From Candidatus Raymondbacteria bacterium RIFOXYA2_FULL_49_16 (GTDB lineage Bacteria; Fibrobacterota; OXYB2-FULL-49-7; XYB2-FULL-49-35), in contig MFYT01000038.1 of assembly GCA_001789205.1 (NCBI GenBank), positions 1 to 55,006 of the forward strand: DNA of 55,006 nt, given 5' to 3'. Of the stretch, positions 32,847 through 41,856 are shown piece by piece; within the stretch, counting starts at the first letter, position 1, and each line of letters opens with the position of its first letter. The translations under genes were made by a program, and so were the position numbers. Under the pieces are notes generated by a model that did no database searches, was not told the origin of the DNA, and saw nothing but the letters and a program-made list of their open reading frames with translations.

Positions 32847-34337
32847 TTATAAATCATGCCCGCAATACGACAAATTAAAACTCTTGTTGCACAAAGGAAA
32901 ATCAGATATCTGCTGTCCTCGCATTGCCAGGGAAAGTCCTATCCAATTGTGAAACGACGGATCGATGATTTTATAATGGCTCAGTTCTCCCCCGCTGCCC
33001 GTAAACGCCGCATGGCATATTTCCCCCCGCCACCCTTCAACCATCGCTACAACAAAAAGACCCTTGCCTGGATTTCCAATCTCTTTTTTGACCCCGTTTC
33101 CCGGAAGCGACTGCGCTTGCTCCCTGATGAATTTTATTGACTGCTGGATTTCGAGCCTTCGGATAAACGCCCTGGCAAATACATCGCCCGACTCTAATGC
33201 GGATACGGGAACATGGTTAAAACGGTATATGTCGCTGGGAAAATCGCTGCGTACATCCCGGTGCAAACCGCTTGCTCGGGCAGCAGGTCCCACGATGCCC
33301 AGGTCAATACACGTCTGAAGCGCTAGCTTACCCGTGTTCTCGAACCGGGACATGACCGAAGGTGTTTCCCACAGCAACTCAACAGCGCCGAGAACATCTT
33401 TCTCGGCCCGGCCAAGACGGAGTAAAAGTTCTTCAAGCCGTTCCCGGTCAGCATCATATCCTGTTCCGCCCGGTACAACCATGCCTCTGCCAAAACGGTT
33501 GCCGCAGAACAAGGCTGTCATGTTAAGAAAATCACCCCTGATACGGCCGCAGAAAGATGCTGTTGGCAGGAACCCGACATCGCCTGCCAGGGCCCCAAGG
33601 TCGCCTGTATGATTTGCCAAACGTTCGAGCTCGAGCGCAATGCCGCGCAATGCCATTGCCCGCGGAGGCGTGAATCCTCCCTGCGCCAAGGCTTCACAGA
33701 TATGGGCATAGGCTGTCGCGTGTCCGACAGTAGTGTCTCCGGCCAGGGTTTCCATGTAATGAAGGCGCCGCTTTTCAGGAAAGGCCAGCATTGCCTTTTC
33801 AACGCCCCTGTGCTGATACCCAAGAGAAATTTCAAGATGATAGACGTTTTCGCCGTGGCACTGGAAGCGAAAGTGGCCAGGCTCAATGATCCCCGCATGT
33901 ACCGGACCAACCGCGACCTCGTGCACTTCCGAACCTTCAATTTTAAAAAAATCTGTAACGCCGATTGTATCTGATCCATTCACAAACCGTATGGGTTTGA
34001 GCCAGGGATGGCCTTCAGGAACAACGCCATACTGCTCGTGTATCTCGCGTTCAAACCAGTGTGCCTGCTGGCAGCCGGGTGTAAGTGCGGGAAACGTCAT
34101 GCCTGGCTCAGCAGAAATAACACCCAACGACCCTGCTTCATCCTGTGCGACAATACCAATGATGCGCGGGGAACCAATCACCTGTTCAGGCACATAGAAC
34201 AACGCGCACAACCTTCCACCGTCCTTTACTGAATCGATAATGCATTGCCGGAATGTCTCAATTCCCACACAGGGGATGCCTTGGCTATCCATTGCCAGAC
34301 AATTCCGAAACAATAACAATCCGGCTGTGGGACTCAT
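32847..34337 (-). CDS. hyfG: NuoC-NuoD fusion, large subunit of Hyf/Ehr-like complex without NiFe ligands
   Basis: 496 residues. An N-terminal NuoC-like part (about 1-140, ending in the conserved WFEREIHEQYGVVPEGHPWLKPIRF) is fused to a NuoD/HyfG-like part: FRFQCHGENVYHLEISLGYQHRGVEKAM, then RGIALELERLANHTGDLGALAGDVGF. In true [NiFe] hydrogenases the first ligand pair is R-x-C-G-I-C; here the segment is ETLAGDTTVGHA. The C-terminal pair D-P-C-x-x-C is replaced by ISDFPLCNKSFNLSYCGHDL. So no NiFe site is expected, placing the complex in the Ehr (energy-converting hydrogenase-related) group rather than among hydrogenases. The real redox partner is unknown. Confidence 0.9.
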   Translation of the reverse strand: MSPTAGLLLFRNCLAMDSQGIPCVGIETFRQCIIDSVKDGGRLCALFYVPEQVIGSPRIIGIVAQDEAGSLGVISAEPGMTFPALTPGCQQAHWFEREIHEQYGVVPEGHPWLKPIRFVNGSDTIGVTDFFKIEGSEVHEVAVGPVHAGIIEPGHFRFQCHGENVYHLEISLGYQHRGVEKAMLAFPEKRRLHYMETLAGDTTVGHATAYAHICEALAQGGFTPPRAMALRGIALELERLANHTGDLGALAGDVGFLPTASFCGRIRGDFLNMTALFCGNRFGRGMVVPGGTGYDADRERLEELLLRLGRAEKDVLGAVELLWETPSVMSRFENTGKLALQTCIDLGIVGPAARASGLHRDVRSDFPSDIYRFNHVPVSALESGDVFARAFIRRLEIQQSIKFIREQAQSLPGNGVKKEIGNPGKGLFVVAMVEGWRGEICHAAFTGSGGELSHYKIIDPSFHNWIGLSLAMRGQQISDFPLCNKSFNLSYCGHDL

Positions 34338-34340
34338 AGG

Positions 34341-35831
34341 TTAATTACCACCTGAAAGAATGATTGCTGCTGCCCGGTCAATGGCCCCATGGAGAAAGTC
34401 CGGCATCCAGATTCCAAGAAACAGAAGTAGCACTCCGGGAAAAAAGACAAGGAATTTCTCAAGCAACCCTGTTGTAACAAGACTCACGTCTGACTCGTTC
34501 CGTGCCCAAAAAACCGGAATCAAATGGGCAAGAACACCCATAAATACGATTCCCGCACCAAAAAGAAAGAGTACGGCCGCTGTCACGTTCCCGGCATCGA
34601 GCGCGGCTTTGACTGTCTGAAATTCGCTCATAAAAATGGAAAATGGCGCAGCGCCGATAAGGGCAAGGACCGAGATAAACAGCCCAAAACCCCATACGCG
34701 TGATATACGCATAACCCCGCGCATTTGGCCCATGTCCGTTGTTTTAAAAATCTGGCCCAATCGTCCGGCTGAGAAAAAAGCGAGTGTCTTGCCCAGGGAG
34801 TGGTTCAGCGTGTGGAAAAGAGCGGTAAAGACACCGGCATTGCCAAGACCCAGTCCGAGCGCAATGATGCCCATGTGTTCAACACTTGAGTAGGCAAACA
34901 GCCGTTTCACATCGTGTTGAAATATAATGAAGGCCGCTGCCACCAGCAGAGAAACAATGCCAAACAGAATAAGCAGGTTTGTCGCCCATCGTGGACTGCC
35001 AATTGCCGATGAAACAATAGGCAGATAGCGCATAATACAGTAGAGCGAAGCGCTCAGCATGAACCCTGAAAACAAGGCTGATACAGGGGCGGGTGCCTGG
35101 CTGTGCGCATCAGGCAGCCAGTTGTGCATTGGGGCAAGGCCAGCCTTTGTGCCATAGCCGATCAGAAGAAAAATAAACGCGGCCTTCATGAGCATGGGAT
35201 CGCAGAGTGATGCGCGGCCAACAAGATGGGTCCACAGCAAGGCCTGCGCGCCTTCCACGCTCCCGCCTTTTACCGCGGCCGCAGCGGCAAGAAGCGTACC
35301 CATAAATGCAAAGGCCATGCCAACAGAACAGATAATCAGGTATTTCCACATTGCCTCAAGCGACTGGCGCGAGGAGTGGAGGTAAATAAGAAAGGTCGTG
35401 ACCAGGGTTGTTGCCTCGAGGCTCACCCACATAATGCTCAGGTTATTGGCAATGAGCACCAGGGCCATGGTGCTGAACGACCCGCTGAAAAGCGCTGTAA
35501 AAAGCCGTGCCTGTCTCAGCGTCAGCTGGCCTCTGCGCAATTCGCAGGAAAAATACACATATGCATAGCAAGCGCACAGGGAAAACACCAGAAGCATAAT
35601 TGCCAGATTATATGCGGACAACGCATCGAGAAAAAGCCAGTCCGAAGCCGCAAAAAGGGTGCCATGGCATACTACATGGACAACGCTCCACCACCCGAAC
35701 CCGGCCGTAAGAAGAATACCGGTGCACATAACCGCAAGCGCCTTTCGCGCAGCAGGCATTGTTGCCGCAACCGCTCCGGTACACAGAGGCAGAATCAGCA
35801 TAATCCACAGCAAATTTTCGTGTCCAATCAC
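34341..35831 (-). CDS. hyfF: HyfF/NuoN-type membrane subunit
   Basis: 496 residues, about 14 TM helices, Mrp/NuoL-M-N antiporter-like family. Conserved features: MWVSLEATTLVTTFLIY (Glu in the early helix), FIFLLIGYGTKAGLAPMHNWLPDAHSQAPAPVSALFSGFML (the lysine helix and proton-channel signature), KRLFAYSSVEHMGIIALGLGL and NHSLGKTLAFFSAG. It would contribute a proton/sodium path to the complex. Starts 4 bp after the HyfE gene stop. Confidence 0.92.
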   Translation of the reverse strand: MIGHENLLWIMLILPLCTGAVAATMPAARKALAVMCTGILLTAGFGWWSVVHVVCHGTLFAASDWLFLDALSAYNLAIMLLVFSLCACYAYVYFSCELRRGQLTLRQARLFTALFSGSFSTMALVLIANNLSIMWVSLEATTLVTTFLIYLHSSRQSLEAMWKYLIICSVGMAFAFMGTLLAAAAAVKGGSVEGAQALLWTHLVGRASLCDPMLMKAAFIFLLIGYGTKAGLAPMHNWLPDAHSQAPAPVSALFSGFMLSASLYCIMRYLPIVSSAIGSPRWATNLLILFGIVSLLVAAAFIIFQHDVKRLFAYSSVEHMGIIALGLGLGNAGVFTALFHTLNHSLGKTLAFFSAGRLGQIFKTTDMGQMRGVMRISRVWGFGLFISVLALIGAAPFSIFMSEFQTVKAALDAGNVTAAVLFLFGAGIVFMGVLAHLIPVFWARNESDVSLVTTGLLEKFLVFFPGVLLLFLGIWMPDFLHGAIDRAAAIILSGGN

Positions 35832-35835
35832 CGCA

Positions 35836-36480
35836 TTATCCTTTGAGTGAGCTCAACCGATCCGTATCAATGTGATCGAATTCCCTGTTTATATGATACA
35901 TGGCCACGCCCATGACCGTGACCGCGGCAACCGCGTCGAGTAGAATGCCAAGCTCGACCAGCGCCGGTATTTCGCCGACCGCGACCATACCGAACAGATA
36001 CATGCCGTTTTCACAGACAATATAGCCAATGCATTGGGTCAGCGCTTTTCTGCGCGCGACAATGAGAAAAAGGCCCGTGAACATGGTCATGATCGCGGCC
36101 GGAATGATCATGGACCGCCCCGCCCCTAATGCCAGCGGCAGCTTAGCGCTGAACCAGATGGATACACCGAAGAGAACAAGACTGACTACCAGGGAGCTCA
36201 GATACCCGATGAAGGGCTGTATTTCACGCTGCACGCCAGCCTGCCGTATGGTCCGTTTGAGCAAATAAGGAAAGACAAATGCCTTGATCACAATGCCAAT
36301 AGAGGCAATGACAATGATACGTGGGATAAACGTTTCGGCATTGGCAAACAAAGCGATAAGACCGAGTAAAACACCTTGTACCGCAGCGATAGTGATGCAC
36401 GTATAGAGCCGGCTTGTGCCGAACAGGGCGATATCCGTAAGAAGAAGAAGAATGACCGAGGCCTCAATATACGTTTCCAT
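35836..36480 (-). CDS. hyfE: HyfE-type membrane subunit (NuoK-like)
   Basis: 214 residues, about six to seven TM helices: METYIEASVILLLLTDIALFGTSRL, ITIAAVQGVLLGLIALF, IIVIASIGIVIKAFVFPYLLKR, TQCIGYIVCENGMYLFGMVAVGEIPALVELGILLDAVAAVTVMGVAMYHI. The CENGMYLF...LVELGILLD segment carries the conserved glutamates of the NuoK/MrpC-like HyfE family. Lies between hyfC and hyfF with a 7-bp and a 4-bp gap. Confidence 0.9.
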   Translation of the reverse strand: METYIEASVILLLLTDIALFGTSRLYTCITIAAVQGVLLGLIALFANAETFIPRIIVIASIGIVIKAFVFPYLLKRTIRQAGVQREIQPFIGYLSSLVVSLVLFGVSIWFSAKLPLALGAGRSMIIPAAIMTMFTGLFLIVARRKALTQCIGYIVCENGMYLFGMVAVGEIPALVELGILLDAVAAVTVMGVAMYHINREFDHIDTDRLSSLKG

Positions 36481-36487
36481 GTTCCTT

Positions 36488-37408
36488 TCACCTCATGCTG
36501 AAAATCAATGCGCAGATGGCAAGCGCGCCCGCGGCCGCAAGAAGCTGGGGCACTCTGAGCAATCGTACCCGCGCCATGACGGATTCCACGATGCCGGTGA
36601 GCAGTGCAAGCATTACCATTCCCAAAAACGCGTATCCGCAGGATGCCCATACGGGCAGCCCCTCGTCCAAGGGAACCGTTATCCCGATAATAAGCGCGCC
36701 AAGCACCCAAAATTTCAGGGCCGCCGAATACAGAACAAAACCAAGGTCTGGTCCGCTATAGTCGAGGACCATGACTTCGTGTATCATGGTAAGTTCGAGG
36801 TGTGTGTTGGGATCGTCAAAAGGTATGCGCGCGTTTTCGCACAAGAAAACAACAAACAGGGCTGCTGCGACAAGGACAATCTCCGCCAAAGGCAGTGAAA
36901 GCCCGGCTATCATGTCTGAGAGTGACAATGAACCAGTGAGTGTAGCAACTGTTGCCAGTCCGACAAAGAGCACCGGTTCGGCCATGGCGGAAAACTGCAC
37001 TTCCCTACTCGCTCCCATACCCTCAAAGGCTGATCCGGTATCGAGCGCTGCTATGACAAGGAAAAACCGCCACAGCCCCAAAACATACGCAAAAAAAACA
37101 AGGTCACCCTCAAAACTGAGCAGACCCGGTGCATTTCCAAAAGGTACGATTGCGAGCGCCGCAACAGCGCACGCAAGACCGACCACGGGCGCGGCGCGGA
37201 ATATCCAGGACGTTGTCCGGCTGTATACCGCCCCTTTGCGCAGGAGTTTGACCATGTCGTAGTAGGGCTGCAAAAAAGGTTGGCCTGTACGGCCAGCAAA
37301 CACGGCCTTTGTCCTGTTGACAATACCGATCATGAGCGGAGCGAGCGCAAACCCGACAAACATATGAATGATTGAGAAAGCATACATAGCAATTATCTCA
37401 GTTTCCAT
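36488..37408 (-). CDS. hyfC: HyfC/NuoH-type membrane subunit
   Basis: 306 residues, about eight TM helices. NuoH-like landmarks are LAPLMIGIVNRTKAVFAGRTGQPFLQPYYDMVKLLRKGAVYS (the conserved 'GR-G-p-lQpy-D~~Kl' loop), ALDTGSAFEGMGASREVQFSAMAEPVL, and ENARIPFDDPNTHLELTMIHEVMVLDYSGPDL with its acidic residues at the Q-module interface. Overlaps the hyfB stop by 16 bp. It links the soluble subunits to the antiporter-like arm. Confidence 0.92.
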   Translation of the reverse strand: METEIIAMYAFSIIHMFVGFALAPLMIGIVNRTKAVFAGRTGQPFLQPYYDMVKLLRKGAVYSRTTSWIFRAAPVVGLACAVAALAIVPFGNAPGLLSFEGDLVFFAYVLGLWRFFLVIAALDTGSAFEGMGASREVQFSAMAEPVLFVGLATVATLTGSLSLSDMIAGLSLPLAEIVLVAAALFVVFLCENARIPFDDPNTHLELTMIHEVMVLDYSGPDLGFVLYSAALKFWVLGALIIGITVPLDEGLPVWASCGYAFLGMVMLALLTGIVESVMARVRLLRVPQLLAAAGALAICALIFSMR

Positions 37409-39363
37409 AGCAACAAGGCAATAAGTGTTACAACTATATAAAGCACATAAATTTGTATTCTACCCTGCTGGAGCGCGCGCATGCGGGAAAGTAGTCCGAC
37501 AGCTTGGGCAAAGACCGGCCGGTACACACGCTCGTTGCTTGGGTCAGCGGTATGCGTTTCAATGCTCGCCTGTGCCGGGAAATAGTCTGCCGGAACCTTG
37601 ATATGCTTTTTTGTCTTGAGGAACGCGCTGAACAGATCGGTCAATGGCTGGGCAAAGGATGAGGCCGTATATTGCATCCGTGAAAAAGGCGCAGCATAGC
37701 CGCAGTCCCAGGTAACGGTTTGTCCAACAGTCCGGCGCGACAGCAGAAATTTCCTGAAGCCCGCACCTAATATGATAAGTACGACAAGACCGCTGGCAAC
37801 AATTGAGATATTCACAAGCCATTCAGAGGGATCGAAAACAAATGGTCCTGAAATAGGAACAATGGCCAGCACCTCGGGAATCAGAAGGCGGACCACAAGC
37901 GGGCCTGACAGCCCTATGACCACGCATGAAAACGCAAGTATGATCATGGGGACAGTCATGCTTGCCGGAGATTCCTGCACGTGATCGAGTTGTATGGTTC
38001 GCGCCTCTCCTAAAAAAACAATACCAAATACCTTGGTGAAACAGGCTGTTGCCAGGCCGCCGATAAGGGCAAGGGAGGCTATAACGCCCGCAAGAGGCAT
38101 TGCGGTTTCCGCCTCAAGGGAGGTGATACCGGAAAACGAGCCCATATAGACCAGAAACTCGCTTACAAAACCATTGAGCGGTGGCAATCCGGAAATGGCA
38201 ACAGCTCCAATAAGAAAAGTGAGAGCTGTTATGGGCATTTTTTTAATGAGCCCGCCCATATGATCGATCTCACGCGTATGGGTCTGGTGAATAACCGACC
38301 CGGCGCCCAGAAAAAGAAGCCCCTTGAAAAGGGCGTGATTGATTACGTGGAGGAGCCCTCCTGCAAACCCCAGCACAGCAATAGTTTGATGTCCGGTACT
38401 TATGCCGATGAGGCCCACTCCGATTCCCAAAACAATGATCCCGATATTTTCGACACTGTGATAGGCCAGAAGCCGTTTGATATCGTGCTGTGCAAGGGCA
38501 AAAAGGACCCCGAGGATTCCCGATAGCGCTCCAATGGCGATTAATACCATGCCCCACCAGAGCGGCGGCATGCCTAAAAAAGTAATCATTCGGACCAGCC
38601 CATAGATGCCGGTTTTGATCATGACACCGGACATAAGCGCTGAAACAGGGCTGGGAGCGGCCGGATGCGCTTCAGGCAGCCACACATGGAAAGGTATTAT
38701 GCCTGCTTTTGTGCCAAAACCAATACAACCCAGAATAAAGCAACCGGTTGCCGCAGCCGGGGTCAGACAATTATAGAACGAAGAAAACTCGAACGAGCCT
38801 GACTGGTTGCCAAAAAGAATAAACATGGGAATAAGAAAAACCGTTCCCAGTTGTGAGGCGATCAGGTATATCCATGAGGCTTTGCGCACCTCGACCTTGT
38901 CGTTTTCAAACGCGACAAGGAAAAAGGAAGAAAGTGCCATGACCTCCCAGCAAAGAAGAAAAAACAGGCCATTACGCGCCACGCAGACAAGGACCATGCT
39001 TGCGACAAGTATATTGTAAAAAAACCAGTAGAAAGCCGTATTTTTCTGTTCAGCATAGGGTTTCATATACCCTGTCCCATACACTGCCACCAAACCGGAA
39101 AGAATGTAGATGGGGACGAGAAAGATGGCAGAGATAGGATCCAGGCCCATGGAGAACGATAACCAGGGCATGGATGAAGCAAAAGCAAGGGGGGCGAATT
39201 GTGAACCCATGAGCGCCTGTACAGCAGGGACAATGCCAAGGCCCAAGGCCAAAACAGAACCGCATGCGCCTAGTATTCCGGCAATGCGCGGTTTTCCCTG
39301 AACAGCCAGGGAAACCAGACTGGAAAGAAAGAGAACGGCAATAGATGCAAGAATCAGGTTCAT
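37393..39363 (-). CDS. hyfB: HyfB/NuoL-type membrane subunit
   Basis: 656 residues, the largest membrane subunit. Mrp/NuoL family signatures are SGLVAVYGTGYM, NGLFFLLCWEVMALSSFFLVAFE, GFGTKAGIIPFHVWLPEAHPAAPSPVSALMSGVMIKTGIYGLVRM, LLAYHSVENIGIIVLGIGVGLIG and NHALFKGLLFLGAGSV. A HyfB-type C-terminal extension follows, with VTWDCGYAAPFSRMQYTASSFAQPL and a last TM helix. The start overlaps the HTH-EIIA gene stop by 4 bp (ATGA). Confidence 0.93.
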   Translation of the reverse strand: MNLILASIAVLFLSSLVSLAVQGKPRIAGILGACGSVLALGLGIVPAVQALMGSQFAPLAFASSMPWLSFSMGLDPISAIFLVPIYILSGLVAVYGTGYMKPYAEQKNTAFYWFFYNILVASMVLVCVARNGLFFLLCWEVMALSSFFLVAFENDKVEVRKASWIYLIASQLGTVFLIPMFILFGNQSGSFEFSSFYNCLTPAAATGCFILGCIGFGTKAGIIPFHVWLPEAHPAAPSPVSALMSGVMIKTGIYGLVRMITFLGMPPLWWGMVLIAIGALSGILGVLFALAQHDIKRLLAYHSVENIGIIVLGIGVGLIGISTGHQTIAVLGFAGGLLHVINHALFKGLLFLGAGSVIHQTHTREIDHMGGLIKKMPITALTFLIGAVAISGLPPLNGFVSEFLVYMGSFSGITSLEAETAMPLAGVIASLALIGGLATACFTKVFGIVFLGEARTIQLDHVQESPASMTVPMIILAFSCVVIGLSGPLVVRLLIPEVLAIVPISGPFVFDPSEWLVNISIVASGLVVLIILGAGFRKFLLSRRTVGQTVTWDCGYAAPFSRMQYTASSFAQPLTDLFSAFLKTKKHIKVPADYFPAQASIETHTADPSNERVYRPVFAQAVGLLSRMRALQQGRIQIYVLYIVVTLIALLLWKLR

Positions 39364-40040
39364 GGTTGTGTACCCAGCGAATCTTCTATGCGCCGGATCT
39401 GCTGCGCAATGTCCAGTACTTTGGCCCGCTCTTCGAGCATGCGTCTGAAAGCTGCGTCATGGAGCACATAGGCGATCCGGGACAGGATGTTCAAATGCAC
39501 GCGGATGGTAGGACTGACAAGGGTAAACAGCGTATGCACTGGCCTGCCATCAACAGCGCCGAATTCCACTGGTTTTTCGAGGAACAAAAGCGACACCATA
39601 GGCTTGTCCACGGCAAGGACAATGGGGTTGCGCGTATGCGGGATGGCGATCCCCTGCCCTATACCGGTTGAGGCAAGCGCTTCGCGCGCCAGGAGCATCT
39701 GAAGCAGGAACTCCCGGTCGAGTTTTTCCGGAAGACGTAACAGGCCAACAACATTTCTAAGGACCTCCTGTTTGTTCTGTCCTTTGACCAAGTAGAAGAT
39801 GCCGCCAGTCTCAAGCGCGGAACCTATGTCCGCACGTTCTTGCTGGGCGCAGTTGTCAGGGAAAAATCTGGCAGAGGTCCTGGTACCGGTTGTCGTGGCC
39901 CACTCAAGCAGCTCTTCGCGGTTGAACCTGAACTGGCCCCTCACCTTGCAGGCGGGAAATCCCCGTGTTTCGATCCATTCATAAATAGTATTCTCGGGGA
40001 CATTGAAAAAACGCACAACATCTTTGACCTTCAGTTCCAT
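39360..40040 (-). CDS. Excisionase-type HTH fused to PTS EIIA (Fru/Ntr) domain, leader gene of the Hyf-like operon
   Basis: 226 residues from the ATG at 40040 (MELKVKDVVRFFNVPENTIYEWIETRGFPACKVRGQFRFNREELLEW). Its first ~50 residues are a MerR/excisionase-like HTH_17. A short linker leads to EIIA-Ntr/Fru (about 80-220) with the phosphorylatable His135 in STGIGQGIAIPHTRNP and the downstream AVDGRPVHTLFTLVSPTIRVHLNILSRIAYVL block. A reading from 40100 adds an unlikely hydrophobic leader. Its stop overlaps the hyfB start, so it is co-translated with the complex. A phosphorylation-sensitive transcription factor for this operon is a plausible inference. The 98-bp gap to the divergent MFS gene must hold promoters for both directions. 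Confidence 0.88.
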   Translation of the reverse strand: MELKVKDVVRFFNVPENTIYEWIETRGFPACKVRGQFRFNREELLEWATTTGTRTSARFFPDNCAQQERADIGSALETGGIFYLVKGQNKQEVLRNVVGLLRLPEKLDREFLLQMLLAREALASTGIGQGIAIPHTRNPIVLAVDKPMVSLLFLEKPVEFGAVDGRPVHTLFTLVSPTIRVHLNILSRIAYVLHDAAFRRMLEERAKVLDIAQQIRRIEDSLGTQP

Positions 40041-40138
40041 GGCTGCTTTATTATGTGGAAGAACAAAAAGAAACAGATTAATATACAAAAATACGTACAC
40101 CCTTGGCCATGGAATTATTGTATTTTAACAACGCAAAA

Positions 40139-41287
40139 ATGAACACATGGATCATCTATTTCTTCCCCTTTGCCTTTGACATCATTATCGGCATCTCCTT
40201 GTTCGCCAGCCGCCACGCTCTTGCCGAGCAAGGCATGGGCACGCGCACTGTGGGGTCCATTGTCGCGATCTACGGCATCGGCTATATCGCCGCGAACTTG
40301 TTCATGGGAAAAATCATTCGACCAGCCTATGCGCGCGGCCAGATGCTCGTGGGTGTCGCCGCGGTTATCATTATCCTGATTGTCCTGGCGAACACAAAAC
40401 AGGTGCGCCTCATCCAGATTTTCTTCTGCGGCATTCCCCTTGCGGGCAGTCTTTTTTTCAACGCGTTTCAGTCCTTTATGCTCGGTGTGGACAACACCAT
40501 TGCCAAGCCTCTCACCCGGACCATTGCCCATTATACCTTTGCCTGGTCCCTTGGTTTTGCCATTGGTCCTTTTCTCTCTTCGTTTCTGAAAAGCGCCATC
40601 AGTTGGCCCGCTTCGTACTACGCCGCAGCAATCACAGCCGCGAGTATCGGCCTTGTGGCGCTGCTTTTTAAACCATCAATACGGCAAATCAGGGAAAGCG
40701 TTAAACCATCGCCTCCGGTAATGCAAAAAAAAGCGTCCCTAAGTGTTTCGGGGTGGATCGGTGTGCTCATAGGATGGACCGGCTGGAACATGCTGGTAAC
40801 CTACTGGCCTGTGCATGCGCAGCTACTCGGCTTTAAAATCGGTATAAAAGGCCTTGTGGAATTCAGCTTTGCAATCACTCAGGCGCTTACGGGTCTTTTC
40901 CTTGCCCGCATGACGCCCGCGTATTATATGCGGAAAAACTTTGCCATTATAACGATTTTTGGCATTGGCGGCGCACTCCTCTTTTCCGCGGGCATTGGTT
41001 TTTTTGTGGTTGGCGCTGTGCTGTTTGGCATATATTCGGGCAATTTCCTGTGCAATATGATGTTCCACGCATCGGTTGACCCGGAAAAGGCCGTGAAACG
41101 CATTGCGATCAATGAACTGTGTATTGGCATCAGCTTTCTGTGCGCGCCTGTTCTGGCAACCCTTATCAAGATGGCGACCGGCAATTTTGCCGCTTCGTAC
41201 GTGTGTCTCGCGGTTTTTCTGCTGCTTGGCGCAGCGGCCCAGTTTATTGCCGCCCGCCGTACACTTGCAGCGCTTCCCCTATCATGA
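40139..41287 (+). CDS. Major facilitator superfamily transporter
   Basis: About 382 residues from the ATG at 40139 (MNTWIIYFFPFAFDIIIGISLF); an in-frame ATG at 40109 would add ten residues and neither has a good ribosome site. About 12 TM helices, with the MFS topology of two six-helix halves joined by a basic loop near residues 185-205 (KPSIRQIRESVKPSPPVMQKK). Between TM2 and TM3 lies GYIAANLFMGKIIRPAYAR, a loose form of the G-x-x-x-D/E-R-x-G-R/K-R/K loop. Substrate unknown. It is divergent from the HTH-EIIA gene, and its stop overlaps the Smr gene start (ATGA). Confidence 0.85.
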   Translation: MNTWIIYFFPFAFDIIIGISLFASRHALAEQGMGTRTVGSIVAIYGIGYIAANLFMGKIIRPAYARGQMLVGVAAVIIILIVLANTKQVRLIQIFFCGIPLAGSLFFNAFQSFMLGVDNTIAKPLTRTIAHYTFAWSLGFAIGPFLSSFLKSAISWPASYYAAAITAASIGLVALLFKPSIRQIRESVKPSPPVMQKKASLSVSGWIGVLIGWTGWNMLVTYWPVHAQLLGFKIGIKGLVEFSFAITQALTGLFLARMTPAYYMRKNFAIITIFGIGGALLFSAGIGFFVVGAVLFGIYSGNFLCNMMFHASVDPEKAVKRIAINELCIGISFLCAPVLATLIKMATGNFAASYVCLAVFLLLGAAAQFIAARRTLAALPLS

Positions 41288-41700
41288 GTATGAAAGATCC
41301 GCTCCAGTTCCAGATCGACTGGGTAAAACGCCATCCTGTCTCACTCATGGCAAAATACGATGGAAAGGACCCTGCTCTGTTCGAGAAAAAGAAGGCGAGG
41401 CATCGAAAAAAAGTCCCCAAAGTCTCACCACCAAAAAAGGTCCGGGAGATTTCGGTTGACGAGGAAATCGACCTGCACGGACTGACCATCGACCAGGGCA
41501 TTGTGGAACTTGAGCTGTTCCTAGACATGGCGCGTGAATATAAACTCACCAGTGTGCGTGTGATCCACGGCCTGGGTCCGGACAAGGGAGACTCGCTGCG
41601 GAAAGAGGTGCACCGCTACTTTAAAACGCGCGGAAAAAAGAAGATCAGCGGCTTTTTTGTGGAACCGCACAACCAGGGTGCGGTCATTGTGTATCCTTAG
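41284..41700 (+). CDS. Smr-domain protein
   Basis: 138 residues from the ATG at 41284, which overlaps the MFS stop codon; an upstream in-frame reading lies inside the MFS gene. A basic N-terminal half (about 1-60, lysine-rich) precedes a complete Smr domain (about 62-138) with EEIDLHGLTIDQGIVELELFL (the D-L-H-G motif), SVRVIHGLGPDKGDSLRKEVHRYF (H-G-x-G) and the end HNQGAVIVYP. Smr domains are nicking endonucleases, found in MutS2 and as stand-alone proteins in DNA repair, recombination or ribosome rescue. The role here is not known. Confidence 0.9.
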   Translation: MSMKDPLQFQIDWVKRHPVSLMAKYDGKDPALFEKKKARHRKKVPKVSPPKKVREISVDEEIDLHGLTIDQGIVELELFLDMAREYKLTSVRVIHGLGPDKGDSLRKEVHRYFKTRGKKKISGFFVEPHNQGAVIVYP

Positions 41701-41754
41701 GCTTTCTTATCCATAAAAATACAACGATTTCAATTTCTCAACTATTCTTAAAAA

Positions 41755-41798
41755 TCCTGGCATAAAGGATCTTTATTGGGATGCAATAAATTCCAGGA
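41755..41798. repeat. Nested inverted repeats between smr and the beta-helix gene
   Basis: TCCTGG (41755-41760) pairs with CCAGGA (41793-41798), and inside them TTATTG (41773-41778) pairs with CAATAA (41784-41789). There is no T-run, so a simple terminator is unlikely; an RNA fold or protein site is possible. Low confidence. The rest of 41701-41856 is AT-rich and holds nothing else I can name. Confidence 0.3.
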
Positions 41799-41856
41799 AC
41801 AATATTAAATTTTAGATTGCGAATAAATTAGTTATATTTTGTTAAAGGGGGGGATT

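Noticed and set aside
31995-39363. Formate hydrogenlyase or energy-converting [NiFe] hydrogenase
   Set aside because: The large subunit lacks both cysteine pairs needed for the NiFe centre, and no formate dehydrogenase or hyp genes are present.
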